DNA from: Mycobacterium sp. ST-F2
GTDB taxonomy: Bacteria; Actinomycetota; Actinomycetes; Mycobacteriales; Mycobacteriaceae
Length of the DNA stretch: 64,000 nucleotides
Reading direction: 5' to 3'
NCBI RefSeq assembly: GCF_001905655.1
Contig: NZ_JMHT01000001.1
Location: 1 to 64,000 of the forward strand
Below the pieces are notes generated by a model that was given only the letters and a program-made list of their open reading frames with translations, made no database searches and was not told where the DNA came from. Below are positions 37,838 to 45,952 of this stretch, in pieces (position 1 is the stretch's first letter; the number at the start of each line of letters is the position of its first letter). The position numbers and the translations under genes were made by a program.

Positions 37838-38660
37838 CGGCCGACGTTGCCCCAACTGCCACGCACAACGGCTTGCGGCCGGCAGCCGCGCACTGTCCGA
37901 AGCGCTGCCCGCGCTGGGCACGGTAGTCACGGTGACCGCCAATGATGCTGCGCTGCTGTCGCATACGGGCGAATACGGCGCGGTCGCGCACCCCGGTGAA
38001 GCGCTCGTGTACGACGAGGATCGGATCGCGCTACGGATTTCGCCCAGTGTGGTCGGGTACCGGACGTCGCGGGCACTGACACTGCTCGACGACTTCGGCA
38101 CGCACCGCGCCTACCTGACACCGTTGACGGACCAGCTTGTGGTGGAGGCACTCTCGGCTGCACCGGTCGATGCATCGGAGCCTGCCTCGCCGGTCGACTG
38201 GGGTGCTGTGAACTGGGACGACACCGATCAACTCGACCATCTCGACGATCTGTCACAGGCGCGCTACCAGGTGCTCCCGTTTCAGGGCGCCCGGCGGATT
38301 GTTCTTGCAGTGGTTCCCCACCTCTTGGCGTACCTGGTATCCGAGGGGCTGGATTTCACGGTCGCTGTGCGCGGCGGCGGGTGTGTGCAGCTACACCGCG
38401 GCCGGGCGTTGATGGCAGATGCGGCGAACCAACATTTCGCGGTGATATTCGGAGCAGCACGATATGCCGTTGATCCCGTGCAGCTTTCGGAATGCTGGGT
38501 GACCCGCGCGCATGGAATCTCCGGGCCGACGTCAGCGATCGAGCTGTACGACCACAGCCGCCACTGCGTGACGGTTCTGACCCAGACCGGAGCCGTGTGC
38601 GAGCGCGTCCAGAAAACCTGGGAAGCCCTGGTGGCATCGTTGCCGACCTGCGCGGACTAG
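37827..38660 (+). CDS. Distant HemS/HmuS-like (heme-utilisation) protein
   Basis: A 277-residue protein. An N-terminal CPNC motif (RRCPNCHAQRL) precedes two segments resembling the repeat of hemin-degrading factors. First: ALPALGTVVTVTANDAALL, HTGEYGAV, DRIALRISPSVVG, ALTLLDDFGTHRAYL. Second: VVPHLLAYLVSEGLDFTV, VQLHRGRA, LSECWVTRAHGISGPTSAIELYD. The order and hydrophobic pattern fit HemS/ChuX, but identity is low and the heme-ligand histidine cannot be placed with certainty. The ATG lies 11 bp inside the reductase gene, so the three genes form one coupled operon downstream of an IdeR box. Confidence 0.55.
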   Translation: MCTDGRRCPNCHAQRLAAGSRALSEALPALGTVVTVTANDAALLSHTGEYGAVAHPGEALVYDEDRIALRISPSVVGYRTSRALTLLDDFGTHRAYLTPLTDQLVVEALSAAPVDASEPASPVDWGAVNWDDTDQLDHLDDLSQARYQVLPFQGARRIVLAVVPHLLAYLVSEGLDFTVAVRGGGCVQLHRGRALMADAANQHFAVIFGAARYAVDPVQLSECWVTRAHGISGPTSAIELYDHSRHCVTVLTQTGAVCERVQKTWEALVASLPTCAD

Positions 38661-38665
38661 AAAGC

Positions 38666-39904
38666 TCAGACCGCAGAAGGGTTTTCGATCACAATCGCGA
38701 CGCCCTGACCCGAGCCGACACAGACTCCGATGGCTCCGTACCGGGCGTTGCGCTCGCGCAGTTCGGTGGCCAGGGTCAGGACGTACCGGGCACCCGTGGC
38801 ACCGAAGGGATGGCCGATCGCGACGGCACCGCCGTTGGGTGTGAGCTTCTCGTCGGGAACGACGAACCCGTCGAGCTGATTCGGCAGCTCCCGCAACACC
38901 CCGAGGGCCTGCGCACTGAACGCCTCGTGGACTTCCCAGACGTCGATCTGTTCCGGCGTCAGCCCGGCACGCTTGATCGCGAGAGGTAGCGCCCACGCCG
39001 GCGCGAGACCCATGAACAGCGGATCGATTCCATACACCGCCGAGGACACCACCCGCGCCAACGGCTCGACGCCGAGTTCCGCCGCGCGCTCCCCCGATGC
39101 CAGCACCAGTGCGCTGGCGCCATCGGTGAGCGGTGTCGAGTTGGCCGCCGTCATCTGGGTGGTGCCCGGCTGCGGGCGCAGCGCCGCCAGCTGCTCGGCA
39201 GTGGTCTCGTCGCGGATGAACTCGTCGTGCTCGAACAGCCGCGCCGGTGACTTCTTCGTCGCGGCGATCTCGACAGGCATGATCTCCTTGGCGAGACGCC
39301 CGGAATCACGCGCCGCCTTGGCATTTCGCTGCGTTCGCAGCGCGAAGGCGTCGATCTCCTCGCGCGTCAGACCGTAGCGATCGGCGACCTTTTGCGCGGT
39401 CTCGATCATGCTGATGTACGCGTTGCGCGCCAGCAGCGCGGGGTTGGGCGGGCCGCCGGCACCGGCCCACATGGTGTCGAGCAGGATGACCGGCCCGCGC
39501 GGCGCGAACGGCGCGTCGCCTTTCATGTAGGCCCAGCCCGATCGCGACATCGACTCGACGCCGCAGGCCATCCCCACGCCCAGATCGCCGGCCCGGATTG
39601 CGTGCGCGACGTTGATCGTGGCGCTCAGTGACGACCCGCAGAACCTGTTGATCGTCGTCCCGGCGACGGTGTCGGGAAATCCGGCGGCGAGCGCCGCCCA
39701 GCGCGCGACGTCGCCCATCCCCTCGTGCGCGGGATTCACACAACCAGCGACGATGTCCTCGATGGCTCCGAGATCGACGCCGACGCGTTCGCACGCGCCC
39801 TTCATCGTCATCCCGAGGAGGTCGTCGGTGCGGATGTGCGACAGCGAACTGCCGTACCGCGCAAATGGCGTGCGGACACCACCAAGCACAAATGCTTCTG
39901 TCAT
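38666..39904 (-). CDS. Thiolase-family acetyl-CoA acetyltransferase
   Basis: A 412-residue thiolase: EAFVLGGVRTPFARYGSSL, the acylated cysteine in NRFCGSSLSATINVAHAI, WEVHEAFSAQ with the active-site His, GGAVAIGHPFGATGARYVL, and a terminal CVGSGQGVA (Ser replaces one Gly of the usual CxGGGxG). It degrades or condenses acyl-CoA in fatty acid or sterol metabolism. The start at 39904 has GGGAGACGG upstream. Convergent with the HemS-like gene, five bases apart, and divergent from the flavin oxidoreductase gene. Confidence 0.92.
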   Translation of the reverse strand: MTEAFVLGGVRTPFARYGSSLSHIRTDDLLGMTMKGACERVGVDLGAIEDIVAGCVNPAHEGMGDVARWAALAAGFPDTVAGTTINRFCGSSLSATINVAHAIRAGDLGVGMACGVESMSRSGWAYMKGDAPFAPRGPVILLDTMWAGAGGPPNPALLARNAYISMIETAQKVADRYGLTREEIDAFALRTQRNAKAARDSGRLAKEIMPVEIAATKKSPARLFEHDEFIRDETTAEQLAALRPQPGTTQMTAANSTPLTDGASALVLASGERAAELGVEPLARVVSSAVYGIDPLFMGLAPAWALPLAIKRAGLTPEQIDVWEVHEAFSAQALGVLRELPNQLDGFVVPDEKLTPNGGAVAIGHPFGATGARYVLTLATELRERNARYGAIGVCVGSGQGVAIVIENPSAV

Positions 39905-39982
39905 CAACCGTCTCCCGCTCGATGTCGAGCCGAGCGTACCGCTGACGACACATCGCGACCAGAAGCGGCCGCGACCGAGTCC

Positions 39983-39988
39983 TAGAGT
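39983..39988 (+). promoter_or_regulatory. -10 hexamer for a leaderless oxidoreductase transcript
   Basis: TAGAGT fits TANNNT, and six bases separate it from the ATG at 39995. No ribosome binding site precedes that ATG. A leaderless transcript is likely. Confidence 0.45.
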
Positions 39989-39994
39989 GAAGCC

Positions 39995-40966
39995 ATGGCG
40001 CTGCACACCCCGCTGACCGAGTTGTTCGGCATCGACCACCCGATAGTGCTGGCTCCGATGGGCGACGTATCCGGTGGCCGGCTGGCGGCCGCGGTATCGG
40101 AGGGCGGCGGGCTGGGCCTGATCGGCGGCGGCCGCGGCGACCTCACGATGCTCGCCACCGAATGCCGGTTGGCCAAGGAGGGCACCGAAAAGCCCTGGGG
40201 CGTCGGCCTACTCACCTGGGCGGTGAACCGGGAGATCATCGATTGGGTGATCGCGCAGCAGCCCGCCGCCATCATCTTGTCGTTCGGCGACCCCGCCCCC
40301 TTCGCCAAGGCCATCCACGACGCCGGCATCCCGCTGCTGTCCCAGGTGCACAGCCTCGATGAGGCCAAGCAGGCGCTCGACGCCGGAGTCCAGGTACTCG
40401 TCGCGCAGGGCCGGGAGGCCGGTGGCCATCACGGCGGCCGCTCCACGCTGCCGTTCGTCCCCGCCGTCGTCGACCTGGCACACGACACCCCGGTACTCGC
40501 GGCGGGCGGTATCGGCGACGGCCGCGGTCTCGCCGCCGCACTTGCGCTCGGTGCCGCGGGTGCCATGATCGGCACGCGATTCGAAGCCACCCACGAGTCC
40601 CTGCTCAGCGCCGCTGAGTCGAAGGCCATGCTGAAGGCGACGGCGGAAGACACCACCACCGGCCGCGCCATCGACATCGCCTCGCGGCCGATCGAAACGC
40701 GTTGGCCGGCCCGGTATCCGGCGCGCACGTTGCGCAGCGTCTTCACCGACGAGTGGCAGGACCGCGACGCCGAGCTCGACGCAGATCTCAAGGCACAACA
40801 GGAGTTCCGTGACCGGGCGGCCAAGATGGATATGGACTACGTGCCGATCTGGGCCGGCGAGGCCCTCGACCTGATCGACGAGCTGGAGCTGGCCGCTCCG
40901 CTGGTCCAGAAGATCGCCCACGACGCCGAACAGGCGCTCACCCGAGCCACCGCCCACATCCGCTGA
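39995..40966 (+). CDS. Nitronate monooxygenase / NAD(P)H-dependent flavin oxidoreductase
   Basis: A 323-residue FMN-dependent TIM-barrel protein of the 2-nitropropane-dioxygenase superfamily: [28 protein letters not shown] at the N-terminus, [15 protein letters not shown] in the middle, [21 protein letters not shown] and GAMIGTRF. It may detoxify nitronates or act as an NADH:quinone reductase; the family also includes enoyl reductases. Its TGA overlaps the nei start (TGATG), so the two are translationally coupled although functionally unrelated. Confidence 0.88.
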   Translation: MALHTPLTELFGIDHPIVLAPMGDVSGGRLAAAVSEGGGLGLIGGGRGDLTMLATECRLAKEGTEKPWGVGLLTWAVNREIIDWVIAQQPAAIILSFGDPAPFAKAIHDAGIPLLSQVHSLDEAKQALDAGVQVLVAQGREAGGHHGGRSTLPFVPAVVDLAHDTPVLAAGGIGDGRGLAAALALGAAGAMIGTRFEATHESLLSAAESKAMLKATAEDTTTGRAIDIASRPIETRWPARYPARTLRSVFTDEWQDRDAELDADLKAQQEFRDRAAKMDMDYVPIWAGEALDLIDELELAAPLVQKIAHDAEQALTRATAHIR

Positions 40967-41766
40967 TGCCCGAAGGCGACACCGTCTTTCACACCGCAGC
41001 GATCCTCCACGAGGCGCTGCAGGGAAAGACGCTGACCCGGTGCGACATTCGCGTGCCGAAGTTCGCCACCGTCGACCTCACCGGCCAGACGGTCGACGAG
41101 GTCATCAGCCGTGGCAAGCACCTGTTCATCCGCACCGCGGCGGCCAGCATCCACTCGCACCTCAAGATGGAGGGCAAGTGGCAGGTCAACACCCGGCCTC
41201 GCCGACCCGACCACAAGACACGAATCATCCTGGAAACGAATGACCTTCAGGCGATAGGCACCGAGCTCGGCACTCTGGAAGTCCTCCAACGGGACCACGA
41301 CGAAGAACCCGTCAAACATCTCGGACCGGATCTCCTTGGCCCGGAATGGGATCCACACAGAGCGGCGGCCAACCTCACCCAGGACCCCGAACGACCGCTG
41401 CACGCAGCACTACTCGACCAGCGCAACCTGGCGGGCGTCGGCAACGTCTACGCCAATGAGCTGTGCTTCATCGTCGGGCGCCGCCCGACGGCCCCGGTCA
41501 GCACAGTGAAAGACCCGCTGCGGCTGGCGCAGCGGGCCCGGGACATGTTGTGGTTGAACAGAAACCGATGGAACCGCACTACAACGGGCGATACCCGACC
41601 CGGCCGTCAACTCTGGGTGTACGGCCGGGCCGGGCAGGCATGTCGCAGGTGCGGGACGCTGATCGAATCAGGCGACCGGGACCGGCACGAGAACCTCGAC
41701 GTCGTCGGCCACCTCGACAACCTCACGGACCGGATCACCTTCTGGTGCCCGCTTTGTCAGCCATGA
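40966..41766 (+). CDS. nei: Endonuclease VIII-type DNA glycosylase (Nei)
   Basis: A 266-residue Fpg/Nei-family DNA glycosylase/AP lyase. MPEGDTVF carries the catalytic P2-E3, [20 protein letters not shown] the conserved barrel, and [20 protein letters not shown] the helix-two-turn-helix. The C-terminal zinc finger has CRRC and CPLC pairs. It excises oxidised bases. Homologue of Rv3297, which in M. tuberculosis follows lhr. Its last 99 bp overlap the convergent desaturase gene, so the antisense strand of the zinc finger encodes the desaturase tail. Confidence 0.94.
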   Translation: MPEGDTVFHTAAILHEALQGKTLTRCDIRVPKFATVDLTGQTVDEVISRGKHLFIRTAAASIHSHLKMEGKWQVNTRPRRPDHKTRIILETNDLQAIGTELGTLEVLQRDHDEEPVKHLGPDLLGPEWDPHRAAANLTQDPERPLHAALLDQRNLAGVGNVYANELCFIVGRRPTAPVSTVKDPLRLAQRARDMLWLNRNRWNRTTTGDTRPGRQLWVYGRAGQACRRCGTLIESGDRDRHENLDVVGHLDNLTDRITFWCPLCQP

Positions 41767-42813
41767 GTCCGGCAGAGCCAGGCGGCAGATCTTCTTGACC
41801 ACCGAGAAGAACTGCTTGTGGATCGGGCCCGTGTTGTAGGGCAGGTCGTACTTCTCGCACAGTGCCTTGACCTCCGGCGAGATTTCCGCGTAGCGGTGCG
41901 CCGGGATGTCGGGGAACAGGTGGTGCTCGATCTGGAACGACAGGTTGCCGCTGAAGATGTGGAACCACTTGCCACCGGACAGGTTCGCCGAACCCAGCAG
42001 CTGGCGGTAGTACCACTGGCCGCGGGTCTCGCTCTTGGTCTCCTCGATGGTGAACTCGTGGGTGCCCTCGGGGAAGTGACCGCAGAAGATGATCACGTAC
42101 GACCACACGTTGCGCATCAGGTTCGCGGTCATGTTGCCGGCGAACACGAACGGCAGGAACGGGCCGGCCAGCAGCGGGAAGGCCACGTAGTCCTTGACGG
42201 TCTGCTTGCGGACCTTCGCCCACATCTCACGCAGCATGTCCTTCTTGTCCCGCAGCTTGATCTCGCCGGTGCGGATGCGCTCGGTCTCCAGTTCGTGCAG
42301 CGCGACGCCGTACTGGAAGAACACCATCAGCAGGAAGGCGTAGACCGGGTTGCCCAGGTAGTACGGGCTCCACTTCTGGTCCTCGCTCATGCGCAGGATG
42401 CCGTAGCCGATGTCGCGGTCCATGTCGACGATGTTGGTGTAGGTGTGGTGCATGTAGTTGTGCGAGTGCCGCCACTGGTTGGACGGGCAGGCCGAATCCC
42501 ATTCGAAGTTCTGGCCGCGCAGCGCCGGGTCGCCCATCCAGTCGTACTGGCCGTGCATGACGTTGTGGCCGATCTCCATGTTGTCCAGGATTTTCGACAG
42601 GCCCAGCATCACAGTGCCGACGGGCCAGGCCGGGGGCAGGAACAGCAGCGCGCGGCCACCGATCTCCAGCTTGCGCTGCATGGCGATGATGTTGCGGATG
42701 TAGTCCGAGTCGCGGTCGCCGAGGTCGGCGAGGTGGCGTTCGCGGATGGCGTCGAGCGCGCGGCCGAACTCGTCGAACTGCTCGGGGGTCATGGGGGCGG
42801 GACGTTGAGCCAT
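41668..42813 (-). CDS. desA3: Acyl-CoA (stearoyl) delta-9 desaturase, DesA3-like
   Basis: A 381-residue membrane fatty acid desaturase. The three histidine boxes for the di-iron site are present: [25 protein letters not shown] and [15 protein letters not shown]. Hydrophobic pairs lie between them ([33 protein letters not shown]). It desaturates stearoyl-CoA to oleoyl-CoA using electrons from the reductase encoded just upstream, as for Rv3229c/Rv3230c. AGGAGG precedes the ATG. The acidic C-terminal tail ([18 protein letters not shown]) is encoded opposite the end of nei. Confidence 0.93.
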   Translation of the reverse strand: MAQRPAPMTPEQFDEFGRALDAIRERHLADLGDRDSDYIRNIIAMQRKLEIGGRALLFLPPAWPVGTVMLGLSKILDNMEIGHNVMHGQYDWMGDPALRGQNFEWDSACPSNQWRHSHNYMHHTYTNIVDMDRDIGYGILRMSEDQKWSPYYLGNPVYAFLLMVFFQYGVALHELETERIRTGEIKLRDKKDMLREMWAKVRKQTVKDYVAFPLLAGPFLPFVFAGNMTANLMRNVWSYVIIFCGHFPEGTHEFTIEETKSETRGQWYYRQLLGSANLSGGKWFHIFSGNLSFQIEHHLFPDIPAHRYAEISPEVKALCEKYDLPYNTGPIHKQFFSVVKKICRLALPDSWLTKRAPEGDPVREVVEVADDVEVLVPVPVA

Positions 42814-42851
42814 GGTTCGCCTCCTTTGTGCGTGTGGGCTGGTGGGGTGGT

Positions 42852-43916
42852 CTAGAGGTCGATCTCGACGTCGCCGTACGGGGCGGTCACGCAGATTTCG
42901 ATGTTTTCGTCGGGGGCGGTCGATACGGCGCCGGTGATCAGGTTTTTCACGGGGCCGCTGATCTTCTTGCGGGTGCAGGTGTGGCAGATGCCCATCCGGC
43001 AGCCGTTGGTCGGGTTGAGGCCGGCGGCCTCGGCCTGCTCGAGGATGGAGCGGCCGTCGTCGACCACGTCGACCTTGCTTTCGGTGAAGGCGACGTTGCC
43101 GCCGGAGGCTTCGGTCGGGACGGCGATGACCGGGGGCACGAAGCTCTCGGACTGTGCGCCCGGCAGCAGGTCCTTGACGGCGTCGACCAGGGCAGGCGGG
43201 CCACAGACGAACACCGCGTCGGGGTTGGGCATCGCGGCGGCCAGGTGGTCCGGGCTGAAGTGGCCGCTGAGGTCGCCGCGGTTGGAGCGGGTGTAGCTGT
43301 GCAGGACCTTCACACCCGGGGTGGCCGCCAGCTCGGTGGCGTACGCGGCCTCTTCGGGGTTGCGGGCGTAGTGGAGGAAGGCGACCTCGCCGTCGAAGTT
43401 CTCCTCGCGCAGGGTGCGCAGCATGGACAGCACCGGGGTGATGCCGCTGCCGCCGGAGACCAGCAGGATGCGCCGGGGCCGCGTATCGGGCGGGCCGCCC
43501 GGAAGAGTGAAGTCACCACCGACAGAGTCGAGGTGCACGACCATGCCGGGCTCGGCGTTCTCGAACAGATGGGTGGAGACCAGGCCGCCGTCGTGCAGGC
43601 CGACGGTCAGCTCGATGACCGGGCTGCCTTCGGAGTTGGCCGGCGAGTAGCACCGGGTGCGGCGACGGCCGTCGATCTCGACGGTCAGGTTGATGTGCTG
43701 GCCGGCTTTGAATCCGGTCCAGGCGTCATTGGGCTGCAGGGTCAGGGTGACGCTGCGGGGCGTCTGCCGACGGACAGCGACGACCTTGGCGCGGGCGTCG
43801 TTGACGGTCCAGGTGCGGTCGAAAACCTCGGTGTACCGGTCCACGCCGTGCGGGCCGGTGAGGATGCCAACCAGGGCGGAGCGCCGTACTCGGCGGCTCA
43901 AAGTTTCGGTGAACAT
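42852..43916 (-). CDS. Ferredoxin-NADP reductase with 2Fe-2S domain, desaturase partner
   Basis: A 354-residue fusion: an FAD-binding FNR domain (RRRTRCYSPANSE), an NAD(P) domain (ILLVSGGSGITPVLSMLRTL, FVCGPPALVDAV) and a C-terminal plant-type ferredoxin domain (GCRMGICHTCTRKK as three of four cluster cysteines, with the last in EICVTAP). It supplies electrons to the adjacent DesA3 (compare Rv3230c). The start at 43916 is preferred to 43952. No ribosome binding site is obvious; the palindrome TGTGTACACA abuts the start. Transcribed with the desaturase (38-bp gap). Confidence 0.9.
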   Translation of the reverse strand: MFTETLSRRVRRSALVGILTGPHGVDRYTEVFDRTWTVNDARAKVVAVRRQTPRSVTLTLQPNDAWTGFKAGQHINLTVEIDGRRRTRCYSPANSEGSPVIELTVGLHDGGLVSTHLFENAEPGMVVHLDSVGGDFTLPGGPPDTRPRRILLVSGGSGITPVLSMLRTLREENFDGEVAFLHYARNPEEAAYATELAATPGVKVLHSYTRSNRGDLSGHFSPDHLAAAMPNPDAVFVCGPPALVDAVKDLLPGAQSESFVPPVIAVPTEASGGNVAFTESKVDVVDDGRSILEQAEAAGLNPTNGCRMGICHTCTRKKISGPVKNLITGAVSTAPDENIEICVTAPYGDVEIDL

Positions 43917-43924
43917 GTGTACAC
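43915..43924. promoter_or_regulatory. Palindrome TGTGTACACA at the reductase start
   Basis: A perfect 10-bp palindrome sits at the start codon of the reductase, in the 145-bp divergent gap with the TetR gene. It is a reasonable operator for that TetR, but it is short and unsupported by a second copy. Exact placement may be off by one base. Confidence 0.35.
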
Positions 43925-44061
43925 AGTGACCGACTCCAAGCGTTCGCGTCAAGACCTAAACCGCAGGTTGTTGCTGGGATCACACAGTGAACATCCGTAT
44001 GCATTCGCCATACACAATCGTTCCAAACTGCGGATTCGCCGCGCTGTGTAAACTTTGTTCG

Positions 44062-44742
44062 GTGAACAGTCGTACCCCTGGTTCACGCGACCGGAGGTCC
44101 AGCCGCTCATCGAGCTCTCGCGTCCAGGACAACCTGTCGCGCGAAGAACGCAAGGAAGCCACCCGCCGCGCGATCATCACGGCTGCCCTCAAGCTGCTGG
44201 AAGAGGACAGTTTCGGCGCGCTGAGCCTGCGCGAGGTCACCCGCGAAGCCGGCATCGTGCCCGCCGCCTTCTACCGGCACTTCGAAACCATGGACGCCCT
44301 CGGCCTGGTCCTGATCGACGAGTCGTTCCGCGCCCTGCGGGAAATGCTCCGTGGTGGCCGCGCCGGCCAACTCGACCCCAAACGCATCATCGAGTCGTCC
44401 GTCGACATCCTGTTCAACAGCGTCGCCGAACGCCCCGAGCACTGGCGCTTCATCAGCCGCGAGCGCAACAGTGGCGTCACCGCGCTGCGCTACGCGATCC
44501 GCACGGAAATCCGGTTGATCACCTCCGAGCTCGCGATCGACCTGGGCCGGCTGCCCGGGCTCACCACCTGGAGCGCCGAGGACCTGAACATCGTGGCCGG
44601 GCTGTTCGTCAACACGATGATGACTACCGCCGAATCCATCGACGACGCCAATGACGCCAAGGCACTGGACGACGTCAAGCGGACCGCGCGCAAGCAGCTG
44701 CGCATGATCGCCGTCGGCGTGGCCGGGTGGCACAGCGGCTAA
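44062..44742 (+). CDS. TetR-family regulator divergent from the desaturase operon
   Basis: A 226-residue TetR regulator. A Ser/Arg-rich leader precedes the helix-turn-helix (REERKEATRRAIITAALKLLE, then LSLREVTREAGIVPAAFYRHF). The ligand domain ends in KALDDVKRTARKQLRM. Context (divergent from desaturase and reductase, next to an enoyl-CoA hydratase) points to control of fatty acid desaturation, as for DesT-type regulators. The GTG at 44062 is chosen; an ATG at 43987 would add 25 residues of promoter-region sequence. Confidence 0.88.
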   Translation: MNSRTPGSRDRRSSRSSSSRVQDNLSREERKEATRRAIITAALKLLEEDSFGALSLREVTREAGIVPAAFYRHFETMDALGLVLIDESFRALREMLRGGRAGQLDPKRIIESSVDILFNSVAERPEHWRFISRERNSGVTALRYAIRTEIRLITSELAIDLGRLPGLTTWSAEDLNIVAGLFVNTMMTTAESIDDANDAKALDDVKRTARKQLRMIAVGVAGWHSG

Positions 44743-44752
44743 CGTCAGCCGC

Positions 44753-45526
44753 ATGACAACGCTGTCGCTCGCCTATCCCCGTCCCGATATCGCCGTCCTC
44801 ACCCTGGACCGGCCGGACAAACTCAACGCGCTGAACCTCGAACTCGTCGAGGCGCTGCACAGCACTCTCGAGGAGATCCACCGGAACAACGAGTGCCGCG
44901 TCGTCGTACTCACCGGCGCGGGCCGCGGATTCTGTTCGGGCCTGGACCTTTCCGACCCCAACCCGCCGGAAGCCGGTGGCGGACTGGAGTTTCCACGGTC
45001 GGGTATGCGCTGGCAGGAACGGATCGCCGAGCTGACCACCCGCATCCAGAACCTGCGCCAACCGGTGATCGCGGCGGTCAACGGACCAGCCTACGGTGGC
45101 GGTTTCGCGCTCGCGCTGGCCTCCGACATCCGGATCGCCGGACCCGGTGCGCGATTCTGCACCCAGTTCATCAAGCTGGGCATCGGCGGCTGCGACATCG
45201 GGGTGAGCTACACGCTCCCCCGGATCGTCGGCGCCGGCCAGGCGTTCGACCTGATCCTCACCGCCCGGACGGTGGCTGCCGACGAGGCACTGCGCCTGGG
45301 GCTGGTGTCGCGACTGTCTGAGGACGACGTCGTCGCGGACGCGCTGGCCATCGCCGAAACCCTCTGTGGCTACGGAAAGTTCGGTCTCGAGTCGACCAAG
45401 CAGGTGTTGTGGGCCAACCTCGAGGCCCCCAGCCTGCAGGCCGCGCTGCATGTCGAGAACCGCAGCCAGATTCTCGCCGCCGCGGGCCACATCGATTTGG
45501 CGGCAAAGGCGTTCGGCAGCCGGTAG
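44753..45526 (+). CDS. Enoyl-CoA hydratase/isomerase family protein
   Basis: A 257-residue crotonase-fold protein: LTLDRPDKLNALNLELVEAL, the oxyanion-hole segments AGRGFCSGLDLSD and GPAYGGGFALALASDIRIAG, and FIKLGIGGCDIGVSYTLPRIVG. The usual catalytic Glu of hydratases in the GxxP region is not obvious (IGGCDIGVS), so isomerase, hydrolase or other crotonase chemistry is possible. It starts ten bases after the tetR stop and may be cotranscribed. Its last base adjoins the end of the next convergent gene. Confidence 0.87.
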   Translation: MTTLSLAYPRPDIAVLTLDRPDKLNALNLELVEALHSTLEEIHRNNECRVVVLTGAGRGFCSGLDLSDPNPPEAGGGLEFPRSGMRWQERIAELTTRIQNLRQPVIAAVNGPAYGGGFALALASDIRIAGPGARFCTQFIKLGIGGCDIGVSYTLPRIVGAGQAFDLILTARTVAADEALRLGLVSRLSEDDVVADALAIAETLCGYGKFGLESTKQVLWANLEAPSLQAALHVENRSQILAAAGHIDLAAKAFGSR

Positions 45527-45952
45527 CTAGGGCACGCGCTTCTTCAGTCGTGCCACCCGGTGCAACTGCCCGAAGATGTTCAGCGAGGTGAGCATCGGGA
45601 TGCCGCCGATGAAGGTGCGAAACGAGGGGTGGCCGCCGTGGACCTGGAGTTCGTACATACAGCCGACCACGTAGAAGAAGCCCATGGTGAACAGCAGCGC
45701 GGGTATCGCGTAGGCCAGCGGCGAGCCGGCGTCCGACACCAGTTCATTCGCGTAGTCGATCTCGTCCTGCGACATCGGTTGGCCCTTACGTACTTTCGCC
45801 AGTACGGCCTTGTGGGCGCCTACCTGCTCACCCAATGGTGCGGGTGGTCGTCGTTCCAACCCGCGTACGTACACGAAGACGCACGTGATGAGGATCAGCG
45901 CCAGCATTCCGGCGAGGATTGTCAGCCCGCCCCACAGCTCCATGTCCGTCAT
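45527..45952 (-). CDS. Membrane protein coupled to the MmpL gene
   Basis: A 141-residue protein with a membrane segment near the N-terminus (GGLTILAGMLALILITCVFVYV), a charged cytoplasmic part (KAVLAKVRKGQPMSQDEIDYANELV) and a second segment (AIPALLFTMGFFYVVGCMYEL). No known family. Its ATG overlaps the mmpL stop (ATGA), so it is probably the third gene of the mmpS-mmpL transcript and may be an accessory subunit. Starts upstream in the same frame would lie inside mmpL. Confidence 0.7.
   Translation of the reverse strand: MTDMELWGGLTILAGMLALILITCVFVYVRGLERRPPAPLGEQVGAHKAVLAKVRKGQPMSQDEIDYANELVSDAGSPLAYAIPALLFTMGFFYVVGCMYELQVHGGHPSFRTFIGGIPMLTSLNIFGQLHRVARLKKRVP

Noticed and set aside
43987..44061. 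25-residue N-terminal extension of the TetR gene
   Set aside because: The added residues come from the promoter region and do not look like a protein; the GTG at 44062 fits the family.
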